DNA of 13,860 nucleotides from Polyangia bacterium. Lineage in GTDB: Bacteria; Myxococcota_A; Polyangia; Polyangiales; Polyangiaceae. The DNA lies in contig JAUILJ010000104.1 in assembly GCA_030433055.1 (NCBI GenBank), positions 1 to 13,860 on the forward strand. Reading direction: 5' to 3'. Of the stretch, positions 5,988 through 12,974 are shown piece after piece. Position numbers and translations under genes: made by a program. The first letter of the stretch is position 1. The number at the start of each line of letters is the position of its first letter. The notes beneath the pieces are model-generated. The model was not told where the DNA came from. It ran no database searches and saw only the letters and a list, made by a program, of their open reading frames with translations.

Positions 5988-6890
5988 TTATTCTGGTGGG
6001 GTTATGACGATCTCGACTCGGCGATTGTTGGCACGCCCTTCTGCGCTGGCGTTGTCCGCAATGGATCGAGCGCTCCCAAAGCCCTTGGCCGTTATTCTCG
6101 ACCCAGCGATGCCACGCGAGATTAGGTAGTCTCGAACAGCGTCGGCCCGACGTTGAGAAAGGCGCTGATTGTACTCCGTGCCTCCGCGTGAGTCGGTATG
6201 GCCCTCGACGACGAACCGGGACTTCTTATCCCCCTTCGCGAGAGCGGTTGCGACGCTGTCCAGCTTGGCGCGCGCGGCTGGGAGCAAGTCCGACTGTGCG
6301 CTCGCAAAGAGCACGGCGCCCGAGAGCGTGATGACGACGCCACGCGGCTCCTGTTTGACGCTGGCGATCTTCGCGAGGTCCGCAGTTGCCTGGGCGGCGA
6401 TCTTCTCCGCGGCCGCGCGGCGCTCCTTCTCAGCAGCGAGCTCTGCCTCCGAGCGCTCGAGTCGATCCGAGGTTCGCTTTCCGGCGTGCTCGGCGTCCCG
6501 CACGTCGCGCTCTGCGTCGTCGAGTTCGGCGGAGCGGTCAGCCAACGTCTTGCGCTCGTCAGCGTGCATCGCTTTTTCGATGCGGAGCTTGTCTTGATCG
6601 ACCTGAGTCGTTCGCGCGACCACGTCTGCGTACTGAGCGCTGCGAAGCGCGAGGTAGGCTTGGTCATCCGCCTCGTGACTGATGCCGTGTTCCTCGAACG
6701 CTGCCTCTGCGCGAGCCAACTGTTTGCGTGCGGAATCAAGATCCTTCGGGTTCAGGGTGGCGGCAGGGCCCTTGGCTGCATGATCGTACGCCTGGCGAGC
6801 GTTGGTCAGGTTCTTGGGTGGCTGAGTGGTCGCGCAGCCAACCGAGCAGATCAGGCCCAGGAGCACGCTGGGAACTAGATAGCGCTTCAT
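5988..6890 (-). CDS. OmpA-family lipoprotein with N-terminal DUF4398 region
   Basis: The product is 300 aa. Residues 1-19 (MKRYLVPSVLLGLICSVGC) are a lipoprotein signal with C19. Residues ~25-120 (NARQAYDHAAKGPAATLNP, DSARKQLARAEAAF, QAYLALRSAQYADVVA) match the helical DUF4398 type. Residues ~120-175 form a charged coiled coil (ERSEAELAAEKERRAAAEK). Residues ~185-298 are an OmpA C-terminal domain, with VLFASAQSDLLPAA, VEGHTDSRGG, YNQRLSQRRADAVRDYL and the final NNRRVEIVI. The H-T-D and R-R positions that bind diaminopimelate in this fold are present, so it should anchor to peptidoglycan from the outer membrane. The start ATG overlaps the preceding gene by 4 bp (ATGA), and AAGGAG precedes it. 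It is the second gene of the envelope operon controlled from about 7400. Confidence 0.92.
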   Translation of the reverse strand: MKRYLVPSVLLGLICSVGCATTQPPKNLTNARQAYDHAAKGPAATLNPKDLDSARKQLARAEAAFEEHGISHEADDQAYLALRSAQYADVVARTTQVDQDKLRIEKAMHADERKTLADRSAELDDAERDVRDAEHAGKRTSDRLERSEAELAAEKERRAAAEKIAAQATADLAKIASVKQEPRGVVITLSGAVLFASAQSDLLPAARAKLDSVATALAKGDKKSRFVVEGHTDSRGGTEYNQRLSQRRADAVRDYLISRGIAGSRITAKGFGSARSIADNASAEGRANNRRVEIVITPPE

Positions 6891-7258
6891 TTCGACGCTC
6901 CTTCTCCGGCATTCGTCGCTCGCTGGTCCGCAGAGTCTTGGACAGCTCGCTGCTTGTCGGCGCGTGAGCTCTTTTCTCGAGTCTGGGCGATCGCGAGCTC
7001 GGCGTCCGCCTTTGCGCGGATGAGCAGTGAGTCGGCTCGCTCGTTGTCGTCGGCGCTCATCGCGGACTTTGCCTGCGCGATCTGTTCAGTGGCGAGCTTG
7101 AGAGAGAGTGAGGCGCCCGGGTCGCTCTCGGCGCCGAGCTCGCTTGCGCTGCGCGCTGCGGACTCCGCGTCGGTTAGCCGTTGGTCTGGCGGGGGGAAGC
7201 TGCCTCCACAGGCTGCTGCGAACACGATTGGAATTATTGATAGAGCTAGCTTGTGCAT
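6887..7258 (-). CDS. DUF4398 domain lipoprotein
   Basis: The product is 123 aa. MHKLALSIIPIVFAAAC is a lipoprotein signal with lipobox A-A-A-C17, followed by GGSFPPPDQ. The mature part is helical (RLTDAESAARSASELGAE, LKLATEQIAQAKSAM, ERADSLLIRAKADAELAIAQ), the pattern of DUF4398 proteins that usually sit beside OmpA-like genes. AAGGA lies a few bases before the ATG. The stop codon overlaps the start of the OmpA-type gene by 4 bp. The leader is about 120 nt if transcription starts from the sigma-54 site described below. It probably pairs with the next product in the periplasm or outer membrane; this is inference from gene order and shared domain. Confidence 0.88.
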   Translation of the reverse strand: MHKLALSIIPIVFAAACGGSFPPPDQRLTDAESAARSASELGAESDPGASLSLKLATEQIAQAKSAMSADDNERADSLLIRAKADAELAIAQTREKSSRADKQRAVQDSADQRATNAGEGASK

Positions 7259-7313
7259 GGTTCCTTACCGCAAAGGGTTTCGCGGTCTCTTGGTATGTCG
7301 GGCCAGCATGGGG

Positions 7314-7328
7314 GGAACCGTGGGTTCC
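7314..7328. promoter_or_regulatory. Perfect inverted repeat GGAACC-GTG-GGTTCC
   Basis: GGAACC (7314-7319) and GGTTCC (7323-7328) are separated by three bases. A third GGTTCC occurs at 7259-7264, overlapping the ribosome binding site of the DUF4398 gene on the other strand. The palindrome lies in the leader between the sigma-54 promoter and the first gene, so it could be an operator for another regulator or an mRNA hairpin. Confidence 0.4.
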
Positions 7329-7391
7329 TGACGACGTGCGTGGCGTTTCACCAACTCGACCATCGTCGGTCGGCTGGACGATCCTCGATAG

Positions 7392-7407
7392 TGCACCATT
7401 CGTGCCG
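7392..7407 (-). promoter_or_regulatory. Sigma-54 (-24/-12) promoter of the envelope operon
   Basis: The minus strand reads CGGCACGAATGGTGCA. The invariant GG (7406-7405) and GC (7394-7393) are exactly ten bases apart, and GGCACG matches the -24 box; the -12 box GTGC differs by one base from TTGC. Transcription would start near 7381 and run into the DUF4398 and OmpA-type genes. The adjacent divergent gene encodes a sigma-54 activator, which strongly supports the assignment. Confidence 0.65.
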
Positions 7408-7462
7408 GGCGTTTTCCCGCGGAAATTAGTGAGCGCTTTCTGGTCGCATGGTTAAATCAATC

Positions 7463-7480
7463 AGAACGGAGTACGGTTCT
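7463..7480. promoter_or_regulatory. Candidate enhancer palindrome AGAAC-N8-GTTCT
   Basis: AGAACGGAGTACGGTTCT has 5-bp complementary arms. It lies about 56-73 bp upstream of the -24 element of the envelope promoter and 20 bp before the activator start codon. This position would suit either an upstream activating site or autoregulation. The arms are short, so this is a suggestion only. Confidence 0.3.
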
Positions 7481-7499
7481 CCATCAATTCGAGGGTACG

Positions 7500-9176
7500 A
7501 TGCGCGCGACAGACCTAGACCACAGCGAGCTTTTGGAGCTCGACCCCACCTCCGGGGTCATTCTTTTTTCGAATCAGCGCGTCGTCATTATCGATGTTGT
7601 CGCGCTCGGATTGCTCAGGAAGTACGTGGTCGATAGTTTCGGCTACACACCTGCCCAGACGCTCCTCACGCAGTTCGGTTTTGCGCAGGGCTGGCGCGCT
7701 GCAGACTCAGTCGTTCTCGAGTGTGACCTCGATGATGAGGCCGAGCGTCGGGCAGCGGGCATCAAGCTTTGTTCGCTACAAGGACTGTTTCGCTTCGAGT
7801 CCGGCAGTGAGGATCCGCTCGCGCCCACCGGATCGGTGCTCTCTGCCTCGTATGAGGCGGAGCAGCATCTGCTGCATATTGGCCAGGCAGACAACCCAAT
7901 GTGCTGGACCGTGTGTGGGTTGCTGAGCGGCTACATGAGCCGGGTCGTCCAGAAGGAGATCTACGTGCTCGAAGATCGTTGCGTCGCTAGAGGGGACGCA
8001 GCGTGCCACGTAGTGGGTAGGACTCGCGCCGAGTGGGGCGACGAACGAGCGCCGGATCTGCGCTACTTCGATCCGCGCACGTTGCAGGAGGGGCTAGACG
8101 TTTCACTCCGTCGGGTCACCGAGTCACTCAAGGCGACGGAGGAGAAGCTCAGGCATCACCGGCGCGCGCTGGTGCAGGTGATGCAGGACGTGAAAGAGCC
8201 GCTGGGTTCCATCACCAAGAGCGCTGAAATGCGAAAGCTCGTTGACTTGGCTCATCGAGTCGCCCAGGCGGATTCGACACTGTTGATCACCGGCGAGAGT
8301 GGCTCGGGCAAAGAGCGAATTGCCCGGCTCGTGCACACGGCCTCTGCGAGGAAAGACGGTCCGTTCATCAGTCTGAACTGCGGCGCCGTCACCGAGAGCT
8401 TGCTCGAGGATGAGCTGTTTGGGCACATGCGGGGTGCGTTCACCGGTGCCTCGAGTGACCGGCCAGGGCTCTTCGAGGCTGCTCATCGCGGCACGCTGTT
8501 GCTGGATGAGATCGGGGAGATTTCCCCCGGGATGCAGGTCAAGTTGCTGCGCGTCCTGCAGGAGCGGGAGATCCGCCGGGTCGGGGAGAACACCACTCGA
8601 AAAGTGGATGTTCGGGTAATCGCCGCGACGAATCGTAACCTTGCCAGCTTGGTCGCCTCGGGTGCGTTCAGGCAGGATCTGTTCTATCGACTGAACGTCG
8701 TCGAGTTGCATTTGCCTGCATTGCGGCAGCGGCGTGAGGACATCCTCCCGCTCGCCCGGCTGCTATTGGCGGACGCAGGGCTGCGTCTGAGGCGGAGCGT
8801 GACATCACTCTCCCCGGCGGTCGCCGATCAGATCCTCCGCTACAGCTGGCCCGGTAACGTGAGGGAGCTACAGAACGCCATGGAGCGCGCTGTGGTGCTT
8901 GCCCGAGGCGTACGTGTGGAGATGGAAGACCTGCCAGAGGAGGTGCGCCTGGCTTTTCCGGCCGTGACCGCCAGTGCGGGTAGTGTGCTCAGCCTCGAGG
9001 AGGTCGAGAAGCAATACATCCTCTCGGCGCTGGAGCTCAATGGCGGCAATCAGACGCGCACGGCGGCGCAGCTCCACATTGGGTCTGCCACGCTGTATCG
9101 CAAGCTGAAGAAGTACGGCATGACCGGGGGAGGCATCGCCAAGAAGCCGACCGAAGGGCTCGATGTCGAGTCCTGA
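7500..9176 (+). CDS. XylR/DmpR-type sigma-54-dependent transcriptional activator
   Basis: The product is 558 aa with the full architecture of aromatic-sensing enhancer-binding proteins. Residues ~5-105 are the XylR_N activator region (FSNQRVVIIDVVALGLLRKY, TLLTQFGFAQGWRAAD). Residues ~115-180 are a V4R domain (SYEAEQHLLHIG, CWTVCGLLSGYMSRV, CVARGDAACHVVG, with the Cys pair expected for metal binding). A short coiled linker follows (~205-235). The AAA+ core has Walker A GESGSGKE (265-272), the sigma-54 loop GAFTGA (312-317), Walker B LLLDEI (333-338) and SWPGNVRELQNAMERAV near the C-terminus of the core. Residues ~515-541 are a Fis-type HTH (GGNQTRTAAQLHIGSATLYRKL). All key residues are intact. 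It probably senses a small molecule and drives the divergent envelope operon from the -24/-12 site at 7392-7407. No catabolic gene lies nearby. Confidence 0.95.
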   Translation: MRATDLDHSELLELDPTSGVILFSNQRVVIIDVVALGLLRKYVVDSFGYTPAQTLLTQFGFAQGWRAADSVVLECDLDDEAERRAAGIKLCSLQGLFRFESGSEDPLAPTGSVLSASYEAEQHLLHIGQADNPMCWTVCGLLSGYMSRVVQKEIYVLEDRCVARGDAACHVVGRTRAEWGDERAPDLRYFDPRTLQEGLDVSLRRVTESLKATEEKLRHHRRALVQVMQDVKEPLGSITKSAEMRKLVDLAHRVAQADSTLLITGESGSGKERIARLVHTASARKDGPFISLNCGAVTESLLEDELFGHMRGAFTGASSDRPGLFEAAHRGTLLLDEIGEISPGMQVKLLRVLQEREIRRVGENTTRKVDVRVIAATNRNLASLVASGAFRQDLFYRLNVVELHLPALRQRREDILPLARLLLADAGLRLRRSVTSLSPAVADQILRYSWPGNVRELQNAMERAVVLARGVRVEMEDLPEEVRLAFPAVTASAGSVLSLEEVEKQYILSALELNGGNQTRTAAQLHIGSATLYRKLKKYGMTGGGIAKKPTEGLDVES

Positions 9177-9183
9177 AAAATAG

Positions 9184-9207
9184 CCGCGCGGAAAAACTAG
9201 TGCGCGG
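9184..9207 (+). terminator. Candidate hairpin after the activator gene
   Basis: CCGCGC (9184-9189) and GCGCGG (9202-9207) form a perfect 6-bp GC stem with an A-rich loop, seven bases past the activator stop and before the convergent GH94 remnant. No T-run follows. Confidence 0.4.
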
Positions 9208-9244
9208 GTCCCGCTCGTGTGCGCCGTTGACTACCAGCGAGTCC

Positions 9245-10597
9245 TCAAACCCGCTCCTTGAGGGTGGCGTTGCCGAGTGTCACACGAACTTCGATAGAGT
9301 GGCCTTCCGTGAGCGGGAGCAGGTTCGACTCCAGTTTCTTTCCGTCGACCCAGAGACATTCCACGCCCATGCCAGCGTGGGATGAGTTGTCCACCTGGAT
9401 ATGCACGGTGGTGTCGTTGGTGCGTACCCATGCCTCGAACCCCTCCCAGTGCGTCGGGATGCAAGGGTCGATGCGGAGCTGCCCCTCCTCTCGACGTAAC
9501 CCCAGGATGCCCTCCACGCCCAGCCGCCACATCCACGCGGCTGCGCCCGTGTACCACGTCCAGCCCCCTCGCCCGATCGACGGCTCGCAGCTGTAGATGT
9601 CGGCCGCCACTACGTAGGGCTCCACCCGATAACATGCGAGATCTCCGGGCGCGGAGACTCGCAGGATTGGGTTGAGAAGGCGAAACATCGCTTCTGCACG
9701 GGCGCCATCGCCAGCGGCCACGTGAGCCAGGCCCAGCCACGTGGCCGCGTGAGTGTATTGACCACCATTCTCGCGCACGCCACGGGGATAGGCGGCGATG
9801 TACCCTGGTTCGTGGAGTGGCCGGTCGAATGGCGGCGTGAAGAGCAGCACGAGGCGGTCTTGCTCACGCACCAAGCGTTTCTGTGCGCTGGCCAGCGCCT
9901 GGAGTTCCCGCACACCAAGTGTCGACGTCGGACTAGCCAGGACCGCCCAAGACTGGGCGATCGAGTCCAGCTGGCACTCGACACTCGAACTCGAGCCGAC
10001 GGGGGAACCGTCGTCGTGGAACGCTCGGAGGTACCACTCACCATCCCACGCCACCTCCCGCGTGCGGGTCAACAACTCCTCGGATCGAGCTGTCCACGAG
10101 TCGGCCTCGGCCTGCTCTCCGATGTCCGCCAGGAGACGTGAGAACCGCTGCATGGTCGCGCTCAGGAACCAAGCCAACCAGATGCTCTCTCCGCGGCCCT
10201 GTTCGCCGATGCGGTTCATTCCGTCGTTCCAGTCGCCGCCCAACATCAAGGGGAGCCCGTGCGGCCCCTCTGTGGCGCCTCGCTCCAAGGCCCTGCGACA
10301 GTGCTCGAGCAAGGAAGCCGATTCGTCAGCGCGCGGGAAATCGGCGTAGCGGTCACTCTCACTTGGGAGCAGAGGCTTGGCCTCAAGGAAGCCGAGCGTT
10401 GCCGTAAGGATACTTACGTCGCCGGTGGCTTTGACGTACTCTGCGGTGACGAAAGGCCAGAGCAGATCGTCGGAGCAGCGGGTGCGCACGCCTCTGCCCG
10501 CTGGCGGGTGCCACCAGTGCAGCACATCGCCTTCGCGGAACTGATGCCCGGCGGCTTCGAGGATGTGGGTTCGGGCGAGTTCGGGTATGGAAGCTCG
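9245..10597 (-). pseudogene. C-terminal remnant of cyclic beta-1,2-glucan synthase (GH94 domain)
   Basis: The minus frame reads without stops from about 10597 to 9245. It carries hallmark GH94 segments of NdvB-type cyclic glucan synthases: HILEAAGHQFREGDVLHWWH, then PPAGRGVRTRCSDDLLW, the catalytic-Asp loop LGGDWNDGMN, QYTHAATWLGLAH and GGWTWYTGAAAWMWRLGVEG, ending with the usual C-terminal sandwich. Full-length family members have roughly 2,800 residues including a glycosyltransferase half; here fewer than 460 remain. Upstream the reading frame jumps at about 10586-10597, where some 75-80 residues that normally precede this part (including the WGRSxxYQSGGAxGFRDQLQD region) are missing. DDLLW-PFVTA also lacks one Leu found in relatives. 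A translation start at GTG 10525 is possible, but a working enzyme is very unlikely. Length and motif statements about relatives are from memory of the family. Confidence 0.8.
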
Positions 10598-10934
10598 TGA
10601 GCTCCTCCCACGCCTCGTCGACCTTCGCCGCGCTACGGAAACGACGGACCAGGTCTAGCGCTGCGTCTCGGTCCGCACCCTGACCGAGAACGAAGTGGGT
10701 CTCGACTTCCTCGTAGGGATCCAGGCTCAGGTGTATCTGCAGTGCGGCGCACGGATCCGCGCTGCCGTCGCTGCGGTTGGACAGCCCCCAGCGGATCAAA
10801 GCCTCCGGTTGTTCGTAGCTGCCGCCCTGCGCTAGGCTCAGCGTGCGGAGCCACGGCGCCTCGCTTCGACGGAGGTCGAGCACCGAGGCTGCAGCCGGAG
10901 GCTTCTCCACTGCTTCGCGCAGGCGCCGCGCCAA
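10586..10934 (-). pseudogene. Upstream, out-of-frame piece of the same cyclic glucan synthase
   Basis: In a different minus frame from the main remnant, the translation includes SYEQPEALIRWGLSNRSDG, DPCAALQIHLSLDPYEEVE, THFVLGQGADRDAALDLVRR and VDEAWEELTSF. This is the stretch that lies just N-terminal of the GH94 catalytic part in NdvB-like enzymes (compare the family pattern DPCAALQ...FLLGQG). After ELTSF it becomes nonsense, while the adjacent frame picks up PELARTHILEAA. So a deletion with a frameshift joins two parts of one ancestral gene. Homology fades above about 10850, and everything further N-terminal is gone. The piece ends next to a relic of unrelated genes on the other strand (from 10961). 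Confidence 0.7.
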
Positions 10935-10960
10935 CCGGCGGCTCCCTGATGAGCGCCCCT

Positions 10961-11090
10961 CAGTGCCTAGGTTGCGGCTTGCTGTTTCTCCAGGGCAACG
11001 GATTTCGTAAAAGGTATCGGGGTACGACTACTCTCGCCTCGGCACCAGCGCTGGCTCGTTGGTGGTTTGGCGGGCAACCGCGCGTTCATG
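10961..11090 (+). pseudogene. Relic of a second YkgJ-family gene
   Basis: This stretch aligns base by base with 4187-4316 of the intact YkgJ gene. TGCCTAGGTTGCGGC matches the C-L-D-C-G start of the Cys cluster; TTGCTGTTTCTCCA follows after a 2-base deletion; GGGGTACGACTACTC (GYDYS) comes after a 1-base insertion; and AACCGCGCGTTCATG (NRAFM) comes after a further 1-base deletion. The frameshifts destroy the CxxCxxCC motif. The copy stops at the ATG of NRAFM, where it jumps into methyltransferase sequence. It has no plausible start of its own and is not translated as a whole in any frame. Confidence 0.8.
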
Positions 11091-11230
11091 AGATGGCGCG
11101 GGTGGCGAAACCAAGTGGGATCGTCGCCGCTGCGGTGTGGGACCGCCTGCGCAGGTCACCCTCTGACGCTTCGGGCTCGAGCCTGGGCGGTGAAGGGCAG
11201 CGCCGGCTACATGGTCAGCCATCGTGGGTC
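11090..11230 (+). pseudogene. Relic of a second SAM methyltransferase gene with internal deletions
   Basis: 11090-11143 aligns with 4889-4942 of the intact methyltransferase gene (about 42 of 54 bases identical by eye) and encodes EMARVAKPSGIVAAAVWD against EMVRVTKPSGVIAAAVWD. After a second jump, bases ~11158-11228 match ~5265-5335 and encode PLTLRARAWAVKGSAGYMV against PLTLRAKAWVVKGSVGFMV, then SHRGS against GHRGG. Motif I and most of the Rossmann fold are deleted. Most differences are silent or conservative, so this was a diverged, once functional paralogue that decayed later, not a recent copying error. Confidence 0.82.
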
Positions 11231-11328
11231 ACACCCAGACGCCCAATCAGCGACTCGACGAAGCGTGTGGGAGCACCGCGCGCTAACGTTCGATTGGTTC
11301 GACTCGAGCGCGGGTCTAGTATCGCGCC

Positions 11329-11829
11329 ATGCCTTCGAACAGATCTCGTCGCCGCGGCGCCTCGCGCCTGTTGTGCCTAGCGGGTTGCTTGGCGTTGTCT
11401 TGCTCTCGTTCCGGATCGGATGGGGGTGAGGGGAGCGCCGGGACTATCGGCTACGGCACCGCGATGGCCGACGTCGCGCGGCGCTTCGAGCTGCTGGGGC
11501 GCGCCGCTACCGTGGGTCGCGATGAGTTTGCTGACTACCAACTCGGGGAGATCGAGGAAATCTTCACGGAAACGCTACCCCACGCATCACCTCCGAAGGA
11601 AGGTCACCCCGAGGTGCTGCCAGGCCTGGCCGCGGACTTCGTCAAGGTCTCGATCCCTGCGTTGCGCACCGGACTTCAATCTCATGATCGAGGCAAGTTC
11701 ATCGACGCCTTCGCTGCGACCGCCGATGCCTGCAACTCCTGTCACGACGCTTCTGGCCACGGCTTCATCGAGGTGCCACCTCTCCCGAACCAGAGCATCC
11801 CGGTCACCGACCGCCCAAAGCGAAAGTGA
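11329..11829 (+). CDS. Monohaem c-type cytochrome lipoprotein (class II-like)
   Basis: The product is 166 aa. Residues ~11-25 (ASRLLCLAGCLALSC) end in a lipobox L-A-L-S-C25, followed by a Ser/Gly linker. The mature part is helical, and the haem-attachment motif C-N-S-C-H (135-139) lies close to the C-terminus, in ADACNSCHDASGHGFIEVP. One CxxCH in the last helix and a Met near the start of the first helix (M46 in TAMADVARRFELLG) fit the four-helix cytochrome c'/c-556 layout. It is likely an electron carrier anchored in the periplasm, with partner unknown. No Shine-Dalgarno is obvious before the ATG. It stands alone on the plus strand between the decayed zone and a convergent gene, with stop codons only a few bases apart. 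Confidence 0.75.
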   Translation: MPSNRSRRRGASRLLCLAGCLALSCSRSGSDGGEGSAGTIGYGTAMADVARRFELLGRAATVGRDEFADYQLGEIEEIFTETLPHASPPKEGHPEVLPGLAADFVKVSIPALRTGLQSHDRGKFIDAFAATADACNSCHDASGHGFIEVPPLPNQSIPVTDRPKRK

Positions 11830-11833
11830 GACG

Positions 11834-12373
11834 TCAGCCAGCGCTCCGCGCGAGCGCGCTCGAGGACGTGAGGCCCAGCAGCAGGCCGGCGCTGACGCCG
11901 AGCAAGCCTGCTACTCCCAGGCCGACGCAGCCCAGCGTCGCCGCCAGCACGGCGACGCCGCCTGCGCCGAACCACTCCGCACTCGCGCTCGTTCCGCGAG
12001 ACATACGAAAGCCAAGCCACAGCCCGGCGGGGGTGCCGATGGCGAGGCTGAGTACGGTACACGCGGAGAACAGCGGGGCACTGGCGCACTCCGGAGCAAA
12101 GCGGGCGACCAGCAGCCCTGCGACCAGGGGTAGCGCGCCCGCTTGCAGTCCGCGGCGTACCGCGTTGGCGCCACTCCGGTTGCGCCAACGCAAGAAGACG
12201 CTGGCGCCGAGCAAGAGGAAGCCGGCGCAGCCGCACGTCTCGTGCGCGCCGGTCAACAGTGCGCACAACACGACCAGCGGCACGAGCACCCAGGCGGTGC
12301 GCGCCGCGGCTCTCAGCCGCCCGAGCTCGTAGGCTCGGAGGCCAGCGCTCTTCAGCTGTTCACGGTTCACCAT
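11834..12373 (-). CDS. Multi-pass membrane protein downstream of a sigma factor
   Basis: The product is 179 aa. After a charged N-terminus (MVNREQLKSAGLRAYELGRLRAAART) there are about five or six hydrophobic segments: ~26-42 (TAWVLVPLVVLCALLTG), ~49-61 (CAGFLLLGASVFL), ~78-93, ~101-122 (LFSACTVLSLAIGTPAGLWLGF) and a long one at ~134-168. A Cys cluster H-E-T-C-G-C-A-G sits at the start of the second. The start ATG lies 14 bp inside the sigma factor gene, with GGAGG eight bases before it, so the two are translationally coupled. By position it could be an unusual anti-sigma factor or a target of the sigma factor. I recognise no anti-sigma domain, so the role is open. Confidence 0.75.
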   Translation of the reverse strand: MVNREQLKSAGLRAYELGRLRAAARTAWVLVPLVVLCALLTGAHETCGCAGFLLLGASVFLRWRNRSGANAVRRGLQAGALPLVAGLLVARFAPECASAPLFSACTVLSLAIGTPAGLWLGFRMSRGTSASAEWFGAGGVAVLAATLGCVGLGVAGLLGVSAGLLLGLTSSSALARSAG

Positions 12374-12896
12374 AGATCCGCCTCCAGAATCCTCGCAGCC
12401 TCATCAAGGCTCGTTGTTTGCGTTTACGCTGCGTCGCGCCGGACGCGCCGCTTCCCTCACCCCCAAGACCCAGAGACGCGCGATCAGTTTCCGTGAGGCA
12501 ACTAACGGCGTCTGCGAAGGCATGAGACATCTCGGCGGCCAATAGTCGATCTTCTTGAGATGCCGAGTCGTCGACTCTGAGGCTCAGCGCACCCTCCTCG
12601 AACACCTCCCGCCGCCGCTGTACCTGGCGCCGGTGAGTGAGGATCTGGTAGCTCGCGATGCCAAAGACCCAGGCGAGCCCATCGCGCTCGGTGTCGAAAT
12701 CGGCGATTCGAGCGCACACTCGGTAGAACACCTCTTGAGCCACGTCCTCCGCGTCCGCGCCGCGCCCGACGCCGCGCTCTGCGAAGGAGAGGATCACGGG
12801 CCACAGGTCGTCGAGCAACACGTCGAACGCGCCGCGATCGCCATCCGCGAGGCGGACCATGGCGGCGTGGATGCGTTGTCGACGTGCGGTGTCCAT
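12360..12896 (-). CDS. Sigma-70 family (ECF-like) RNA polymerase sigma factor
   Basis: The product is 178 aa. Region 2 spans ~15-90: GDRGAFDVLLDDLWPVILSF, ADAEDVAQEVFYRVCARIADF and DGLAWVFGIASYQILTHRR, all strongly typical of ECF sigma factors. Region 4 (~125-175) is atypical: LTETDRASL is followed directly by a short Gly-rich stretch and then GATQRKRKQRALMRLRGFW. The usual helix 'lrY-x-eglsyaEiA' of the DNA-binding HTH appears to be missing or replaced, while the recognition-helix-like R-K-R-x-x-R-A-L part remains. It overlaps the downstream membrane protein gene by 14 bp. It diverges from a MerF-like gene across a 174-bp region that could hold its target promoter. Confidence 0.87.
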   Translation of the reverse strand: MDTARRQRIHAAMVRLADGDRGAFDVLLDDLWPVILSFAERGVGRGADAEDVAQEVFYRVCARIADFDTERDGLAWVFGIASYQILTHRRQVQRRREVFEEGALSLRVDDSASQEDRLLAAEMSHAFADAVSCLTETDRASLGLGGEGSGASGATQRKRKQRALMRLRGFWRRIYGEP

Positions 12897-12974
12897 GGCG
12901 AGTCAGGCAGCTCTGAGGCCCGTGCGGCTCGGGCAAGCAGTCGAGCACGCTACGGTAGGCGGCAGCGGGCAGAA

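Noticed and set aside
9245..10525. Calling this an intact cellobiose or other GH94 phosphorylase
   Set aside because: The N-terminal part of the GH94 fold is missing and the preceding homologous stretch is in another frame, so a decayed cyclic glucan synthase fits better.
10742..11380. Plus-strand 212-codon frame covering the decayed zone
   Set aside because: It mixes antisense of the glucan synthase relic with short in-frame pieces of the methyltransferase relic; the relatedness is explained by the pseudogenes and does not make it a new gene.
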